Shown here one piece after another: positions 42,383 to 51,381 of a stretch of DNA of 53,142 nt. Below the pieces are notes generated by a model. The model had not been told where the DNA came from and did no database searches. It worked only from the letters and a program-made list of their open reading frames with translations. Made by a program: the position numbers and the translations under genes. This stretch comes from Variovorax soli NBRC 106424. GTDB taxonomy: Bacteria; Pseudomonadota; Gammaproteobacteria; Burkholderiales; Burkholderiaceae_C. The stretch is from assembly GCF_001591385.1 (NCBI RefSeq), contig NZ_BCUU01000029.1, forward strand, positions 1 through 53,142, given 5' to 3'. Within the stretch, counting starts at the first letter, position 1. Each line of letters opens with the position of its first letter.

Positions 42383-45300
42383 ATGCAGATCGATGTCCAG
42401 ACCAAGTCCCGCAGCCTGCTGGGTGTCAGCGACCTCACGGTGGTGGCGCCCATCAAGCGAGGCCTGCTTCCGGCGCTGGATTCACGCAGCTACGTGAGCC
42501 GCGCGCGCCTGCTGATGCGCACGCTCAACACGCTGCGAATTTCCTCGAGGGAGGCCGAGCCGACGCCCTTGATTGCCGACACGGTCGACCAGATCCGTGC
42601 GCTGCAATCTTTCCGGCTGGCCATCATCGAGGGGCCGGAAGGCCGATGGATGATGCTCCTGGCGGTGGCCTTCGACGGCGGGTGGGAGCCCTACATGCGC
42701 CGCATCTGGCGTGACCTGGGGCCGCTGCTGGACGTGATCTTCTGCAACTGCGACAACTATCCGATTTCCGTCGAGAACGATTTCGCCACCTATGCGAACT
42801 GGGTTCGCGCATCCCAGGCGACGACAGAGTTCTTCTACACCGCAAGTTCGCTGACCGTGAACGACCTGCACTACCTGCGCTCGGCGCAGGCCCAGCGGTT
42901 GAAGCCCAAGGGCGCCGCCACGACAGCCGCGCCGCTGCAGCCGAGCGCGTACCGGCAGGAGGTATTCGATCAATCGCTGCCGGCGCTTGCCGCACTCTAT
43001 CGATTGACGGACATGTATCCGCCGGCCCCGATCTCGAGCGACGGTGCCTGCCTTCTGCGTGCGGCCGACTACCTCCTGCGTGCGCTGTCGGACGAGCTCA
43101 AGGATGCGATCTTCGCAAGCTGGCAACTGCGCCAGCCAGCCCTTGCGGCCAGCGATCGTGCGGCGATCCTCTGGTTCCGGAAGGCCCGGTGGCCGCAGGC
43201 GAAGCGTGGCGTCTGGGTTGATGGGGACGCCGCCAAGGTGCAGGGTGGCGTGCTCGCACCCACCCAAGGTGTCACGCACGCCTGCCTGCTGCTGCTCGAG
43301 ATCGAGGATGCGGCTGCGGCGAAGGCCCTGCTGGCCCACGCACAACGCCAGGTCATCAGCGAGGCAGGCCAGAGCAATCCCGGCGCAGCGAGCCTGTTCA
43401 ACATCTTCTTCACGCCGCAGGGCCTGCTCGCCTGCGGCCTTCCCGAGGCCACCGTCGCGCTGATGCCTTACGAATTCCGCGAAGGAATGGCCGCACGCGC
43501 CGGAATTCTTGGCGACTACCTGCACAACCATCCCAGTCGTTGGGCCCTGCCGCAGCGCTGCGGCCATGCGGGCGAGCGCGTTGAGCTGTCTTCGGTGCAT
43601 GCGGTTGTCGAGCTGTCGGTGCGCGCAAGGAAGGGGCAGGGCAAGGAATTGGATTGGGACGGCGATGCCACCGTGGCAGGCCATCCGCTTGCGGGCGAGA
43701 TCAAGGCCTTCAGCGCCGCCGTGGGTCCGGGCGTGCGCATCCTGTCCATCGAGACCATGCAGCGCTACATCCGGCCGGGTGAAAAACTTCCGCGCGGCCA
43801 TTTCGGCTACGTCGACGGCATCAGCCAGCCGGTGCCGCGGCCGCCTGCCGGCGCGCCCCAACCCTGGGACCGTCCGATGCTGGGCGATTTCCTGCTCGGC
43901 CATGCCAATTCGCATGGCGATGTGCCGCAGACGGGACGTTTGTGGGACGACAGCACGTTTCTGGTCGTGCGCAAGCTCAAGCAGGATGCGGCGGCGTTCG
44001 AGGCCGCCTTGGCGAAGCTTGGCGCGGGCCAGGCGAAGGACGCAAAGGCACAGATGATGGGGCGCGACGATAACGGCGTGAATCCCGTCACCAACAATGA
44101 CCGCAACGACTTCGACTACCAGAATGCATCTGCCGCGCAGTGCCCCTTCCACTCGCACGTTCGCCGCGCCAATCCCCGCACTGTCGATCCGGAGGGCCGG
44201 CCGCTGCCGCGCATCATTCGCCGCGGCATGTCCTACGGTCCATTGCCCCATAGCGGCAATCAAGGCACGCCTCGCGGCCTCCTGTTCATGGCCTACAACG
44301 CCTCCATCGCCGAGCAGTTCGAGGTGATCCAGTCGTGGCTCAACGGCAACGGCAGCAACCGCGAGATGAGCTTTTCCGGCGAGCGCGACCCGATCGTGGG
44401 CGTGCTGAACGAGGGCGACCCCGTCGGCTTCGAGTACACGGATGCCAGCGGCAACAAGCAGTTGATGGGCATCGACCCGCTCAAGCCCTTCGTCACGCTC
44501 GAGTGGGGCATGTACCTGTTCGTGCCGTCGATCGCGGCCTTGGGCGAACTGGAGGCCCATGCGCACGAAGCTGCGCAACTGGATGCATCCTCGACCGCCG
44601 AGTACAAGAAAAAGAAGGAGGACCGGCGCACCTTGCGGGCCGCCATCGATGCGCACAAGGGCGCTGCCGTCATTGCCCGGCTGAACCTGGCCGAGCAGGT
44701 GCTGGGCCTGGAGGCTGCGCGCGATCAATGGAAGATCGCACTGGAGGACGTCACCATGCGCATGTCCGGCGTCAGCCGTTGGATCTGGGCGGCCGTGCGC
44801 GAATTGCATGGCGGGGTGCTGCGTACCCCCTATGGCGTTCTGGTGTGCAGCAGCGGCAAGGTGCGGGAAGTGTTCGAGAACCGCAGCGGCAACTACACGG
44901 CCACCGGCTACGCCGGCCGCATGGCCAAGTCTTTCGGCGAGATCTATCTGGGCAAGGATGAAGGTGCGCAGTACCAGCTGGAATCGCACAAGGCCAATCG
45001 GGCGATCCAGGACATCACGCGCCAGGAAGCCTTCGACAGCGCCTTTGCCCGCACGCGCCTCACCTTGCATCAGTTGGCGGGCGGCAAAGGTGGGGTAGAA
45101 AAGACCGTGGAGGCCAAGGACCTGGTGGACGCGGTGCTGGCCGGGCTGTGCGACGAGTGGTTTGGGCTGCCCGACAACATCTTCGTCGTGGCGGGCGGCT
45201 GGCATTGGCGCGATGGCGGTCCGCCGACCTGCCCGGGCCACTTCCACTCGCCCTCGCGTTACATGTTCCAGCCCAACCCCGGCAAGGAAGCCACCGACAT

Positions 45301-45949
45301 CGGGGAGGCGCACGGCAAGCTGCTCAACAAGGCCGTGCACGACTGGGTGGCGGGGCATCGCAGGCGCGGCACCGTGCCGCTGCGCACCATCGCCGAGCGC
45401 CTGTTCGAGGCCATTCCCGACGACGACGAACGGCTCGTGCGGACCTTGATCGGCGTGCTGATGGGCTTTCTGCCGACGGTCGACGGCAACCTGCGAGCAA
45501 CGCTCTACGAATGGGTCAACGACCGCTCGCTCTGGGACCATCAGCTCGGCTACCAGGCAGCAGCGGCTGGCAAGCCCTATGACAAGGCGCATGCCGTGCT
45601 GCTTCCCAAGCTCATCCGCACCCTGCAGCTGCGTCCGGTGCCCGAACTGACCTGGCGCATCGCCCTGCGCAACCACCGGCTGGGCGGGGTCGACGTGCGT
45701 GCGGGCGAGACTGTGGCGATCAGCATCGTCTCGGCCATGCACGAGTGCCTTGCGAACGACGACCCCGACATCTACGCCGTCTTCGGGGGCAAGCGCGAGC
45801 GCGGCGCCGGGATTTCCATCCCGACCCATGCCTGCCCCGGCTATGAGATGGCGCTGGGTGTGCTGCTTGGCTTCTTCGCCGCGCTGGCCGAGTTTGCGGA
45901 CATGCGGCCCACGCTGTCTCCCATGGCGCTGAAGATGAGGCTGCGCTGA
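42383..45949 (+). CDS. DyP-type peroxidase fused to a P450-like domain
   Basis: This 1188-aa protein starts after GGGAG. Residues 1 to about 720 are a DyP-type peroxidase with all hallmarks: GYVDGISQP with distal Asp478, CPFHSHVRRANPR with proximal His592, and RRGMSYG with distal Arg613/614. Residues about 760-1188 resemble a cytochrome P450: helix-rich start (AVRELHGGVLRTPYGVLVC), PVPELTWRIALR, LGGVDVRAGETVAIS, and the haem loop THACPGYEMALG with thiolate Cys1151. Two P450 hallmarks are altered: the I-helix A/G-G-x-D/E-T is MGFLPT, and ExxR is replaced by KLIR. No signal or membrane segment is seen. Two haems per chain are predicted. It probably works with the upstream patatin on lipid substrates. 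Domain calls are by motif; boundaries are approximate. Confidence 0.87.
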   Translation: MQIDVQTKSRSLLGVSDLTVVAPIKRGLLPALDSRSYVSRARLLMRTLNTLRISSREAEPTPLIADTVDQIRALQSFRLAIIEGPEGRWMMLLAVAFDGGWEPYMRRIWRDLGPLLDVIFCNCDNYPISVENDFATYANWVRASQATTEFFYTASSLTVNDLHYLRSAQAQRLKPKGAATTAAPLQPSAYRQEVFDQSLPALAALYRLTDMYPPAPISSDGACLLRAADYLLRALSDELKDAIFASWQLRQPALAASDRAAILWFRKARWPQAKRGVWVDGDAAKVQGGVLAPTQGVTHACLLLLEIEDAAAAKALLAHAQRQVISEAGQSNPGAASLFNIFFTPQGLLACGLPEATVALMPYEFREGMAARAGILGDYLHNHPSRWALPQRCGHAGERVELSSVHAVVELSVRARKGQGKELDWDGDATVAGHPLAGEIKAFSAAVGPGVRILSIETMQRYIRPGEKLPRGHFGYVDGISQPVPRPPAGAPQPWDRPMLGDFLLGHANSHGDVPQTGRLWDDSTFLVVRKLKQDAAAFEAALAKLGAGQAKDAKAQMMGRDDNGVNPVTNNDRNDFDYQNASAAQCPFHSHVRRANPRTVDPEGRPLPRIIRRGMSYGPLPHSGNQGTPRGLLFMAYNASIAEQFEVIQSWLNGNGSNREMSFSGERDPIVGVLNEGDPVGFEYTDASGNKQLMGIDPLKPFVTLEWGMYLFVPSIAALGELEAHAHEAAQLDASSTAEYKKKKEDRRTLRAAIDAHKGAAVIARLNLAEQVLGLEAARDQWKIALEDVTMRMSGVSRWIWAAVRELHGGVLRTPYGVLVCSSGKVREVFENRSGNYTATGYAGRMAKSFGEIYLGKDEGAQYQLESHKANRAIQDITRQEAFDSAFARTRLTLHQLAGGKGGVEKTVEAKDLVDAVLAGLCDEWFGLPDNIFVVAGGWHWRDGGPPTCPGHFHSPSRYMFQPNPGKEATDIGEAHGKLLNKAVHDWVAGHRRRGTVPLRTIAERLFEAIPDDDERLVRTLIGVLMGFLPTVDGNLRATLYEWVNDRSLWDHQLGYQAAAAGKPYDKAHAVLLPKLIRTLQLRPVPELTWRIALRNHRLGGVDVRAGETVAISIVSAMHECLANDDPDIYAVFGGKRERGAGISIPTHACPGYEMALGVLLGFFAALAEFADMRPTLSPMALKMRLR

Positions 45950-45961
45950 ACCGCCGGCCCC

Positions 45962-48900
45962 TCAGGCGGCCAGTGCTGCTTCCAGAAGGCGCGCAGCCTG
46001 GGCCAGGTGCCAGTGCATGCCCATGTGCCGGAAAGCCTCGCCGGCACGGTGCGCGCAGTCCTGCGCGAACGCCCGCTCACCTTGCGCCAGTGCCAGTTCG
46101 GCGCGAAGCAGCTCGTTGCCGGCGTCCTCGTGCGCGGAGCTGCGCGCCTGCGCCACCTGCTGCGCCACGCGCAGGTGCCTTCCGGCCGCAGGCAGGTCAC
46201 CGCCAGCAAGGGCCATGCGCGCCATCGCCCGCGCTGCCATGGCGCCGCCGATCCAGTCGCGCTTTCGAATGCGTCGCAGGGCCTGCGCCGCAAAGGCGCG
46301 CGCTTCGGCGCTACGGCCTTCGTCGGCCATGGCCTCGCTCAGCCAGCCGTAGCTGAGCGACATGAAAAGGTTCTTGTCGCGCGCCTGGCGCCACGACACC
46401 GAGTCGAGCATCTCGCGCAGGGCGCGCGGGTTGGGCGAGATCTTCCAGTCCGCGTAGGCGCCCAGGCTTCGGCTCTGAGCGAAGAGATAGAGGCTCTTGA
46501 CCCGCTCGGCCACGCGGTGTGCGGCCCTCGCGTCGGCCCGCGCCGCTTCCCAATGCCCGCGCCACAGGTTGATGCCGCTGCGCCAGCACAGCACCGACCC
46601 TTCCACCTCATGGCCCTTGAACGGCACCAGGGACAGCGCCTCGTCGATGCATGCCTGCGCTTCATCGAACCGGCCCAGGTCGGCGATGACGCTGGCCTTG
46701 CTGGCCAGCGAAAAGGCCAGGGCCGGCCCCGGACGGGTGTAGGGAGCGGACTTGCCCTGCACCGGGGCGATGTCCTCCAGCAGTGGAATGGCGGCGCGGT
46801 AGTCGGCAGCCGCGGCCAGCGCCTGGCCGAGCGTGGTCTTGACCTGCGCGGCAAGCTTGGCGTCGCCCACGTCGTTGGCGGCCTTCAGCGCGATCTCGCA
46901 GTGCTCGACGGCCGCGCCCGATTCGCCCAGGGCGTAGTGGACGTAGGCGAGCCAGTACTCGGCGTACGCCAGGCCGGGCCCATCCTGCTGCTCGCGTGCG
47001 CGGGCAACCGCACGGGCGAACACCTCGGCCTCGCCGCGCGAAGGGTCGTAGACCGTTGCCATGCCCAGCCGCCGGACGATCGAACGCCAGCTCTTGTAGC
47101 GCTCCGGCGTGACGGGCAGCCGGTCGAGCATCTGCAGGGCCGTGCGGTACTGCGTCTTGGCGCCGTCGATGGAGGACGTGGCAACCGCCTTGTCGCCGGC
47201 CATCTCGGCATAGTGCGCCGCATCGGCGAAATCGTCCGCACCCGCATAGTGGTAGGCCAGCGCCTCGCAGGTTTCGGCTTCGCCTTCGAGGCCCGCTCTC
47301 TCGCGCAGCAGTGTGGCGATCTGGCGGTGGGTTTGGCGGCGGCCTTGCAGCCCGATGGAGCCGTAGACCACGTCGCGCGTGATGCCGTGCTTGAAGCGCA
47401 GCGTCGCGCTGCTGTCGCCGGGAAACACCAGGTCGTGCGCTGCCAGGTCGCGCACCAACGGGTGGTGCTCGCCGCAATCCGTCAGGCGCTCCAGCAGCCA
47501 CGTCGGCACCACGTTGCCGATGACCGACGCAACGCGAAGCAGGTCGCGCTGCGCCGGCGGGAGCCGGGAAACGCGAGACTCGATGAGGGTTTCGAGCCAG
47601 GCGGAGCCACCTCGCACCGCCTCCAGCCCGGCGCCGGATCCGCCCCCCGCTGCGACCGAATGGCAAAGCTCCTCGATGAACAGGGGGTTGCCACCCGCAT
47701 GGCGCCGGATCTGCTGGACGACGAACGGGTCGGCGGCCGGCAGCAGGCCGCCGATGGTGACGTCCGCCTCGGCTTCGTTGAAAGGAGGCAGTTCCAGCAC
47801 CTCTGCCAGGACATGCTGCGAATCGCCGGGTTCGAATGGCCTCGTGGCAGCCAGCACCAGGATGGGCAGTTGCTTGAGTTCGCTGAGCGCGTAGGCCACC
47901 TTGCGGGTGGCGTCGTCGGCCCACTGCCAGTCGTCGATGAACAGCACCTGAAGCTGCTGGGCCGCCAGTGCCGAGAACAGGGCGCACACGGCATTGACGG
48001 TGCTGTCCGGCGTGGTGCGGCGAGGGTCCGCGCCGGCCGATTCGCTGCCGGATTCCGCAGGAATCGACAGGGCTTGCAGCAGCTCCGGCAGATGCTTCTC
48101 CAGCGCCGGGTCGATCGCGGCGAGGCTCTGTTCGAGCGTTTGCGTTGCCGCCGCCGCGCTGGTGGCGGTGCCCGGCGGCAACACGAAGCGGGCCCGCAGC
48201 ATCTGCACGAACGGCTGCAGCGGTTCGGCGCTGAGCTCGTTCTCGCAGTAGCCGCGCGCAACGGAGCAGCCGCTGTCGAGGGCGCGCCGCAGGAACTCTT
48301 CGGCCAGCCGCGTCTTGCCGAAGCCGGCCGGGGCGGACAGGGCGACAAAGGCCGGCACCTTGTTGCGCGCCACGCGGTCCAGCGCCAGATCGAGCCGGCG
48401 CAGTTCATCCTCCCGCCCCACGAACGGAAGCAATCCGCGCTGAGCATGCACCTCGAAACGCGTGCGCAGCGCCGTGCGTGCCAGGATGCTGCGCACCGCC
48501 ACCGGTTTGTCCAGGCCCTTGATGGTGGCGTCGCGCAGGGCGCTGGTCTGGAAGAAATGGCTGTCCAGGCCCAGCGTCTCCTCGCTCACCAGGATCTCGT
48601 CGCGTTCGGCGATGTCGCTCAGGTGCTTGGCCACGCCGGGAGCCGAGCCGTAGATCTCGAGCCGCGCTGCGGCAATCGAGTCACCCTCGCGCGGAAGGAT
48701 GCGTCCGGTGTGGATTCCGGAGTGCACCGCCAGGTTGCCGCCGCCCTGCGCGGCGTACGCAACCCGCAGCTCGCGCACATGCTCGCGGATTGCCAGTGCG
48801 ACTTCGACGGCATGGCGCCCGTCGTGTTCGGTGGCGATGGGATGGCCGAAGATGGCCTGCAGCCCGTCGCCCTGAAACTGGTTGACGGTGCCGCGCTTGG

Positions 48901-49078
48901 ACTCCACCAGTCTGGTGAAGGCCTTGCGCAGCTCGTCCTGCATCTCGGCGTAAACCTCTGCCTCCATGTGTTCCGACAGCCAGGTCGAGTCGGACAGATC
49001 CGTGAAGAGAATCGTGAGATGGCGGTGATGCGACGCGGATTCGAGTCGAACGTGCCGACGCTCCAGATCATCAGTCAT
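45962..49078 (-). CDS. class III nucleotide cyclase / AAA ATPase / TPR protein
   Basis: This 1038-aa protein starts with a class III cyclase domain (residues 18-195): LTILFTDLSDSTWLSEHM with metal Asp27, and QFQGDGLQAIFG with metal Asp71. An ATPase domain follows (about 217-560): FVGREDELRRLD, Walker A SAPAGFGKTR (248-257), Walker B VLFIDDWQWAD. The remainder is TPR-like helical repeats. Such proteins couple cyclic-nucleotide production or STAND-type switching to ligand sensing. The frame is open far upstream but the ATG at 49078 begins the recognisable domain; its ribosome site is poor. It is convergent with the DyP-P450 gene, with 12 bases between stops. Confidence 0.9.
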   Translation of the reverse strand: MTDDLERRHVRLESASHHRHLTILFTDLSDSTWLSEHMEAEVYAEMQDELRKAFTRLVESKRGTVNQFQGDGLQAIFGHPIATEHDGRHAVEVALAIREHVRELRVAYAAQGGGNLAVHSGIHTGRILPREGDSIAAARLEIYGSAPGVAKHLSDIAERDEILVSEETLGLDSHFFQTSALRDATIKGLDKPVAVRSILARTALRTRFEVHAQRGLLPFVGREDELRRLDLALDRVARNKVPAFVALSAPAGFGKTRLAEEFLRRALDSGCSVARGYCENELSAEPLQPFVQMLRARFVLPPGTATSAAAATQTLEQSLAAIDPALEKHLPELLQALSIPAESGSESAGADPRRTTPDSTVNAVCALFSALAAQQLQVLFIDDWQWADDATRKVAYALSELKQLPILVLAATRPFEPGDSQHVLAEVLELPPFNEAEADVTIGGLLPAADPFVVQQIRRHAGGNPLFIEELCHSVAAGGGSGAGLEAVRGGSAWLETLIESRVSRLPPAQRDLLRVASVIGNVVPTWLLERLTDCGEHHPLVRDLAAHDLVFPGDSSATLRFKHGITRDVVYGSIGLQGRRQTHRQIATLLRERAGLEGEAETCEALAYHYAGADDFADAAHYAEMAGDKAVATSSIDGAKTQYRTALQMLDRLPVTPERYKSWRSIVRRLGMATVYDPSRGEAEVFARAVARAREQQDGPGLAYAEYWLAYVHYALGESGAAVEHCEIALKAANDVGDAKLAAQVKTTLGQALAAAADYRAAIPLLEDIAPVQGKSAPYTRPGPALAFSLASKASVIADLGRFDEAQACIDEALSLVPFKGHEVEGSVLCWRSGINLWRGHWEAARADARAAHRVAERVKSLYLFAQSRSLGAYADWKISPNPRALREMLDSVSWRQARDKNLFMSLSYGWLSEAMADEGRSAEARAFAAQALRRIRKRDWIGGAMAARAMARMALAGGDLPAAGRHLRVAQQVAQARSSAHEDAGNELLRAELALAQGERAFAQDCAHRAGEAFRHMGMHWHLAQAARLLEAALAA

Positions 49079-49179
49079 GGGAAACACCGTCAAGCCAAGG
49101 ACGGGCCAATTGTGTTCCTCGAAAACAATAGTACGCAACTGGGCGGGTCGCCGGATCGCCGACAGTCGGCCGGGGCCGG

Positions 49180-50163
49180 CTACTCCGCCACGATCTTGCG
49201 CTCGCGCACGATGCCGCTCCACTTGGCGTCTTCCTTGCGCATGAAATCCAGCAGCTCGGCACGGGTGGTGGGCTGCGGCGTCAGGCCGTGCTTGTTCAGC
49301 GCGTCCTTCACGCCCGGGTCGTTGAGCGCCTTGACGATCTCCCGGTTCCATCGGTCGAGGATCGGCCCCGGCGTCTTGCCGGGTGCGACGAAGGCATACC
49401 AGTTGAGCGCCTCGAAGCCCGGGTAGCCGGACTCGGCCACCGTCGGGATGTCGGGCATGTACAGCGGCCGGTTCGATCCGGTGGTGGCGAGCGCGACCAG
49501 CCGGCCGGCCTCCACTTGCGGCAGGGCCGTGGGCGGTGCCGAGAAGTACGACGCCACCCGCTCGCCGATCAGGTCCTGCATGGCCGGCGCGCCGCCCTTG
49601 TAGGGAACGTGGACCATCGAGATGCCCGCGCGCTGGTTGAACAGCTCGCCCGCCAGGTGGGAGGCCGAGCCGGGGCCGGTGGAGGCAAAGTCCACGCTGC
49701 CCGGCTTCTTCCTGGCCAGCGCCACGAACTCGGCCAACGTCTTCACGCCCAGCGCCTTGTTCACCACCAGCACATTGGGAAAGTTCACGCCGCCCGACAC
49801 CGGCGCCAGGTCCTTGAAGGGGTCGTAGCGGACCTTCATGACATGCGGCGCGATGGTCAGGGGGCCGATCGAGCCGAACAGCAGCATGGAGCCGTCGGCC
49901 GGCCCGTTGGCCACGAACTGGTGGGCGATGTTGCCGCCGGCGCCCGCCTTGTTGTCGACGACCACGCTCTGGCCGATGTTCTCGCCCAGCTTCTTGGCGA
50001 TGAGGCGCGCCGCCGCGTCGGCCGCGCCGCCCGCGGCAAACCCGACCACCAGCGTGACCGGCTTGTTCGGCGGAAAGTCCTGTGCCCGCAACGGGGCCGA
50101 TGTCAGCATCAGTGCGCCGGCAAAAAGCATGGCCGCATGCCGCAGCTTCAGGGTGTTCATCAT
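49180..50163 (-). CDS. Bug-family (TctC-like) periplasmic substrate-binding protein
   Basis: This 327-aa protein begins with a signal peptide (LRHAAMLFAGALMLTSAPLR, cleavage at AQD). Bug hallmarks are FPPNKPVTLVVGFAAGGAAD, VVVDNKAGAGGNIA, and VPYKGGAPAMQDLIGERV. Bug receptors bind carboxylates such as citrate or tricarballylate for tripartite (TctAB) transporters; no tctAB genes lie in the window. It is last in the tcuAB unit (gap 33 bases), so a tricarboxylate ligand is likely. The ribosome site is AGGAGA; two adjacent ATGs are possible. Confidence 0.93.
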   Translation of the reverse strand: MMNTLKLRHAAMLFAGALMLTSAPLRAQDFPPNKPVTLVVGFAAGGAADAAARLIAKKLGENIGQSVVVDNKAGAGGNIAHQFVANGPADGSMLLFGSIGPLTIAPHVMKVRYDPFKDLAPVSGGVNFPNVLVVNKALGVKTLAEFVALARKKPGSVDFASTGPGSASHLAGELFNQRAGISMVHVPYKGGAPAMQDLIGERVASYFSAPPTALPQVEAGRLVALATTGSNRPLYMPDIPTVAESGYPGFEALNWYAFVAPGKTPGPILDRWNREIVKALNDPGVKDALNKHGLTPQPTTRAELLDFMRKEDAKWSGIVRERKIVAE

Positions 50164-50196
50164 GTCTCCTGGGTTGTTGTCTCGTGGGAGGGGAAA

Positions 50197-51381
50197 TCAG
50201 TCGGCGCCGAGCCCGACCGGGTTGGGCAGGCGCTTCTCGACCGCATGGCGCAGCAGCGCGGCCGTGCGGAAGACGCCGTGCGCGAACTTGCCGTAGGGCA
50301 GGGTGGCAAACAGGGCCATCACCGCGCCCAGGTGCAGGCACAGCAGCAGCGCGAGTGCCGGCGTGCCGCGGCCCAGCCACAGGGCCAGCCCGCTGGCGCT
50401 GGTGAGGAAGAGCAGGGCGATGAAGCCCAGGTCCATCGGCTTTTGCGCCGGGTCGCCCTGCAGCGGGTGGCGGCGCCGGTTCAGGTGCCACAGGCCCGCC
50501 GTGCCGGCCACGAGGCTCAGGCCCCCGGCCACGCCCAGCAGCTTGGGCAGGCTCGGCAGCTCGTAGGGCGCGTGCCAGCCCAGCGCATAGTGGTAGAGCG
50601 TGGCCACGCAGGTGGCCGCAAAGCACAGCATGAAGCCGTAGAAGGTGAGGTGGTGAAAGCGCCTGCGCCGCAGGGTGTAGGCGTCGTCCTCGTCATGGCA
50701 TCCGGCGCCGTGGCCGCCGTCCAGGTACTTCAGGCGCAGCACCGCATCGGCGGCTTCGGCCGTGGCGGCGGTGTGCAGCGGGGCCGAGCCGGTCGCGGGC
50801 TTGAGCTCGCGCCAGAAGCGCGAGACGCCCATGCCCAGCGCCACCACGACGAACACGAACACCGGGCCGAACAGGCCGACCAGCAGGTTGTGCGGAAACA
50901 GCCGGTAGAAATTGCCCTGCAGCGGCCCGCCCCACAGGCTGCCGCTGAAGGCCACCGCGAGCATCAGGAACAGCGCCAGCCCCGCCGCCAGCGCCAGCGA
51001 CAGCGCCAATCCATTGCGCTGGTACAGCCGGCCCAGTGCAGGCGGCCAGGCGTAGTCGGCATAGGTCTGCGCCCGCACCTGGGCCATCGCCCGCGGGACG
51101 TTGACCGCGAACTCGTGCGGCGGCGCGTACTGGCAGGCGTGCAGGCAGGCGCCGCAGTTGTGGCACAGGTTGGCCAGGTAGTGGATGTCCGCCGGCCCGA
51201 ATTCCAGCCGGCGCGTCATTGCCGGGAAGACCGCGCAAAAGCCTTCGCAGTAGCGGCAGGCGTTGCAGATCTGCATCTGCCGGCCCACCTCCGCCTCGCG
51301 CTCGCTCAGGATCGGAATGACCCGCGGCGAGCCGCTCGCGAGCGACGCCGCCTCGCGCGTCAGTGCATCAAGCGACTGCAT
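50197..51381 (-). CDS. tcuB: tricarballylate/citrate utilization protein TcuB
   Basis: This 394-aa protein has two 4Fe-4S ferredoxin motifs (Cys39/42/45/49 and Cys73/76/79/83) and then about six membrane helices with conserved His residues ([20 protein letters not shown]), as in TcuB/CitB. TcuB re-oxidises the FADH2 of TcuA and passes electrons to the quinone pool. It overlaps tcuA by 14 bases, so translation is coupled. The ATG at 51381 is at the usual family start; the frame runs further upstream only as an overlap. Confidence 0.94.
   Translation of the reverse strand: MQSLDALTREAASLASGSPRVIPILSEREAEVGRQMQICNACRYCEGFCAVFPAMTRRLEFGPADIHYLANLCHNCGACLHACQYAPPHEFAVNVPRAMAQVRAQTYADYAWPPALGRLYQRNGLALSLALAAGLALFLMLAVAFSGSLWGGPLQGNFYRLFPHNLLVGLFGPVFVFVVVALGMGVSRFWRELKPATGSAPLHTAATAEAADAVLRLKYLDGGHGAGCHDEDDAYTLRRRRFHHLTFYGFMLCFAATCVATLYHYALGWHAPYELPSLPKLLGVAGGLSLVAGTAGLWHLNRRRHPLQGDPAQKPMDLGFIALLFLTSASGLALWLGRGTPALALLLCLHLGAVMALFATLPYGKFAHGVFRTAALLRHAVEKRLPNPVGLGAD

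Noticed and set aside
42482..45829. A 1115-codon open frame antisense to the DyP-P450 gene
   Set aside because: The sense frame has complete catalytic motifs in order; the antisense product has biased composition and no start signal.
49079..50626. Upstream extension of the cyclase-ATPase frame to over 1550 codons
   Set aside because: The extension is antisense-frame overlap with the Bug receptor and tcuB genes on the same strand, without recognisable domains.
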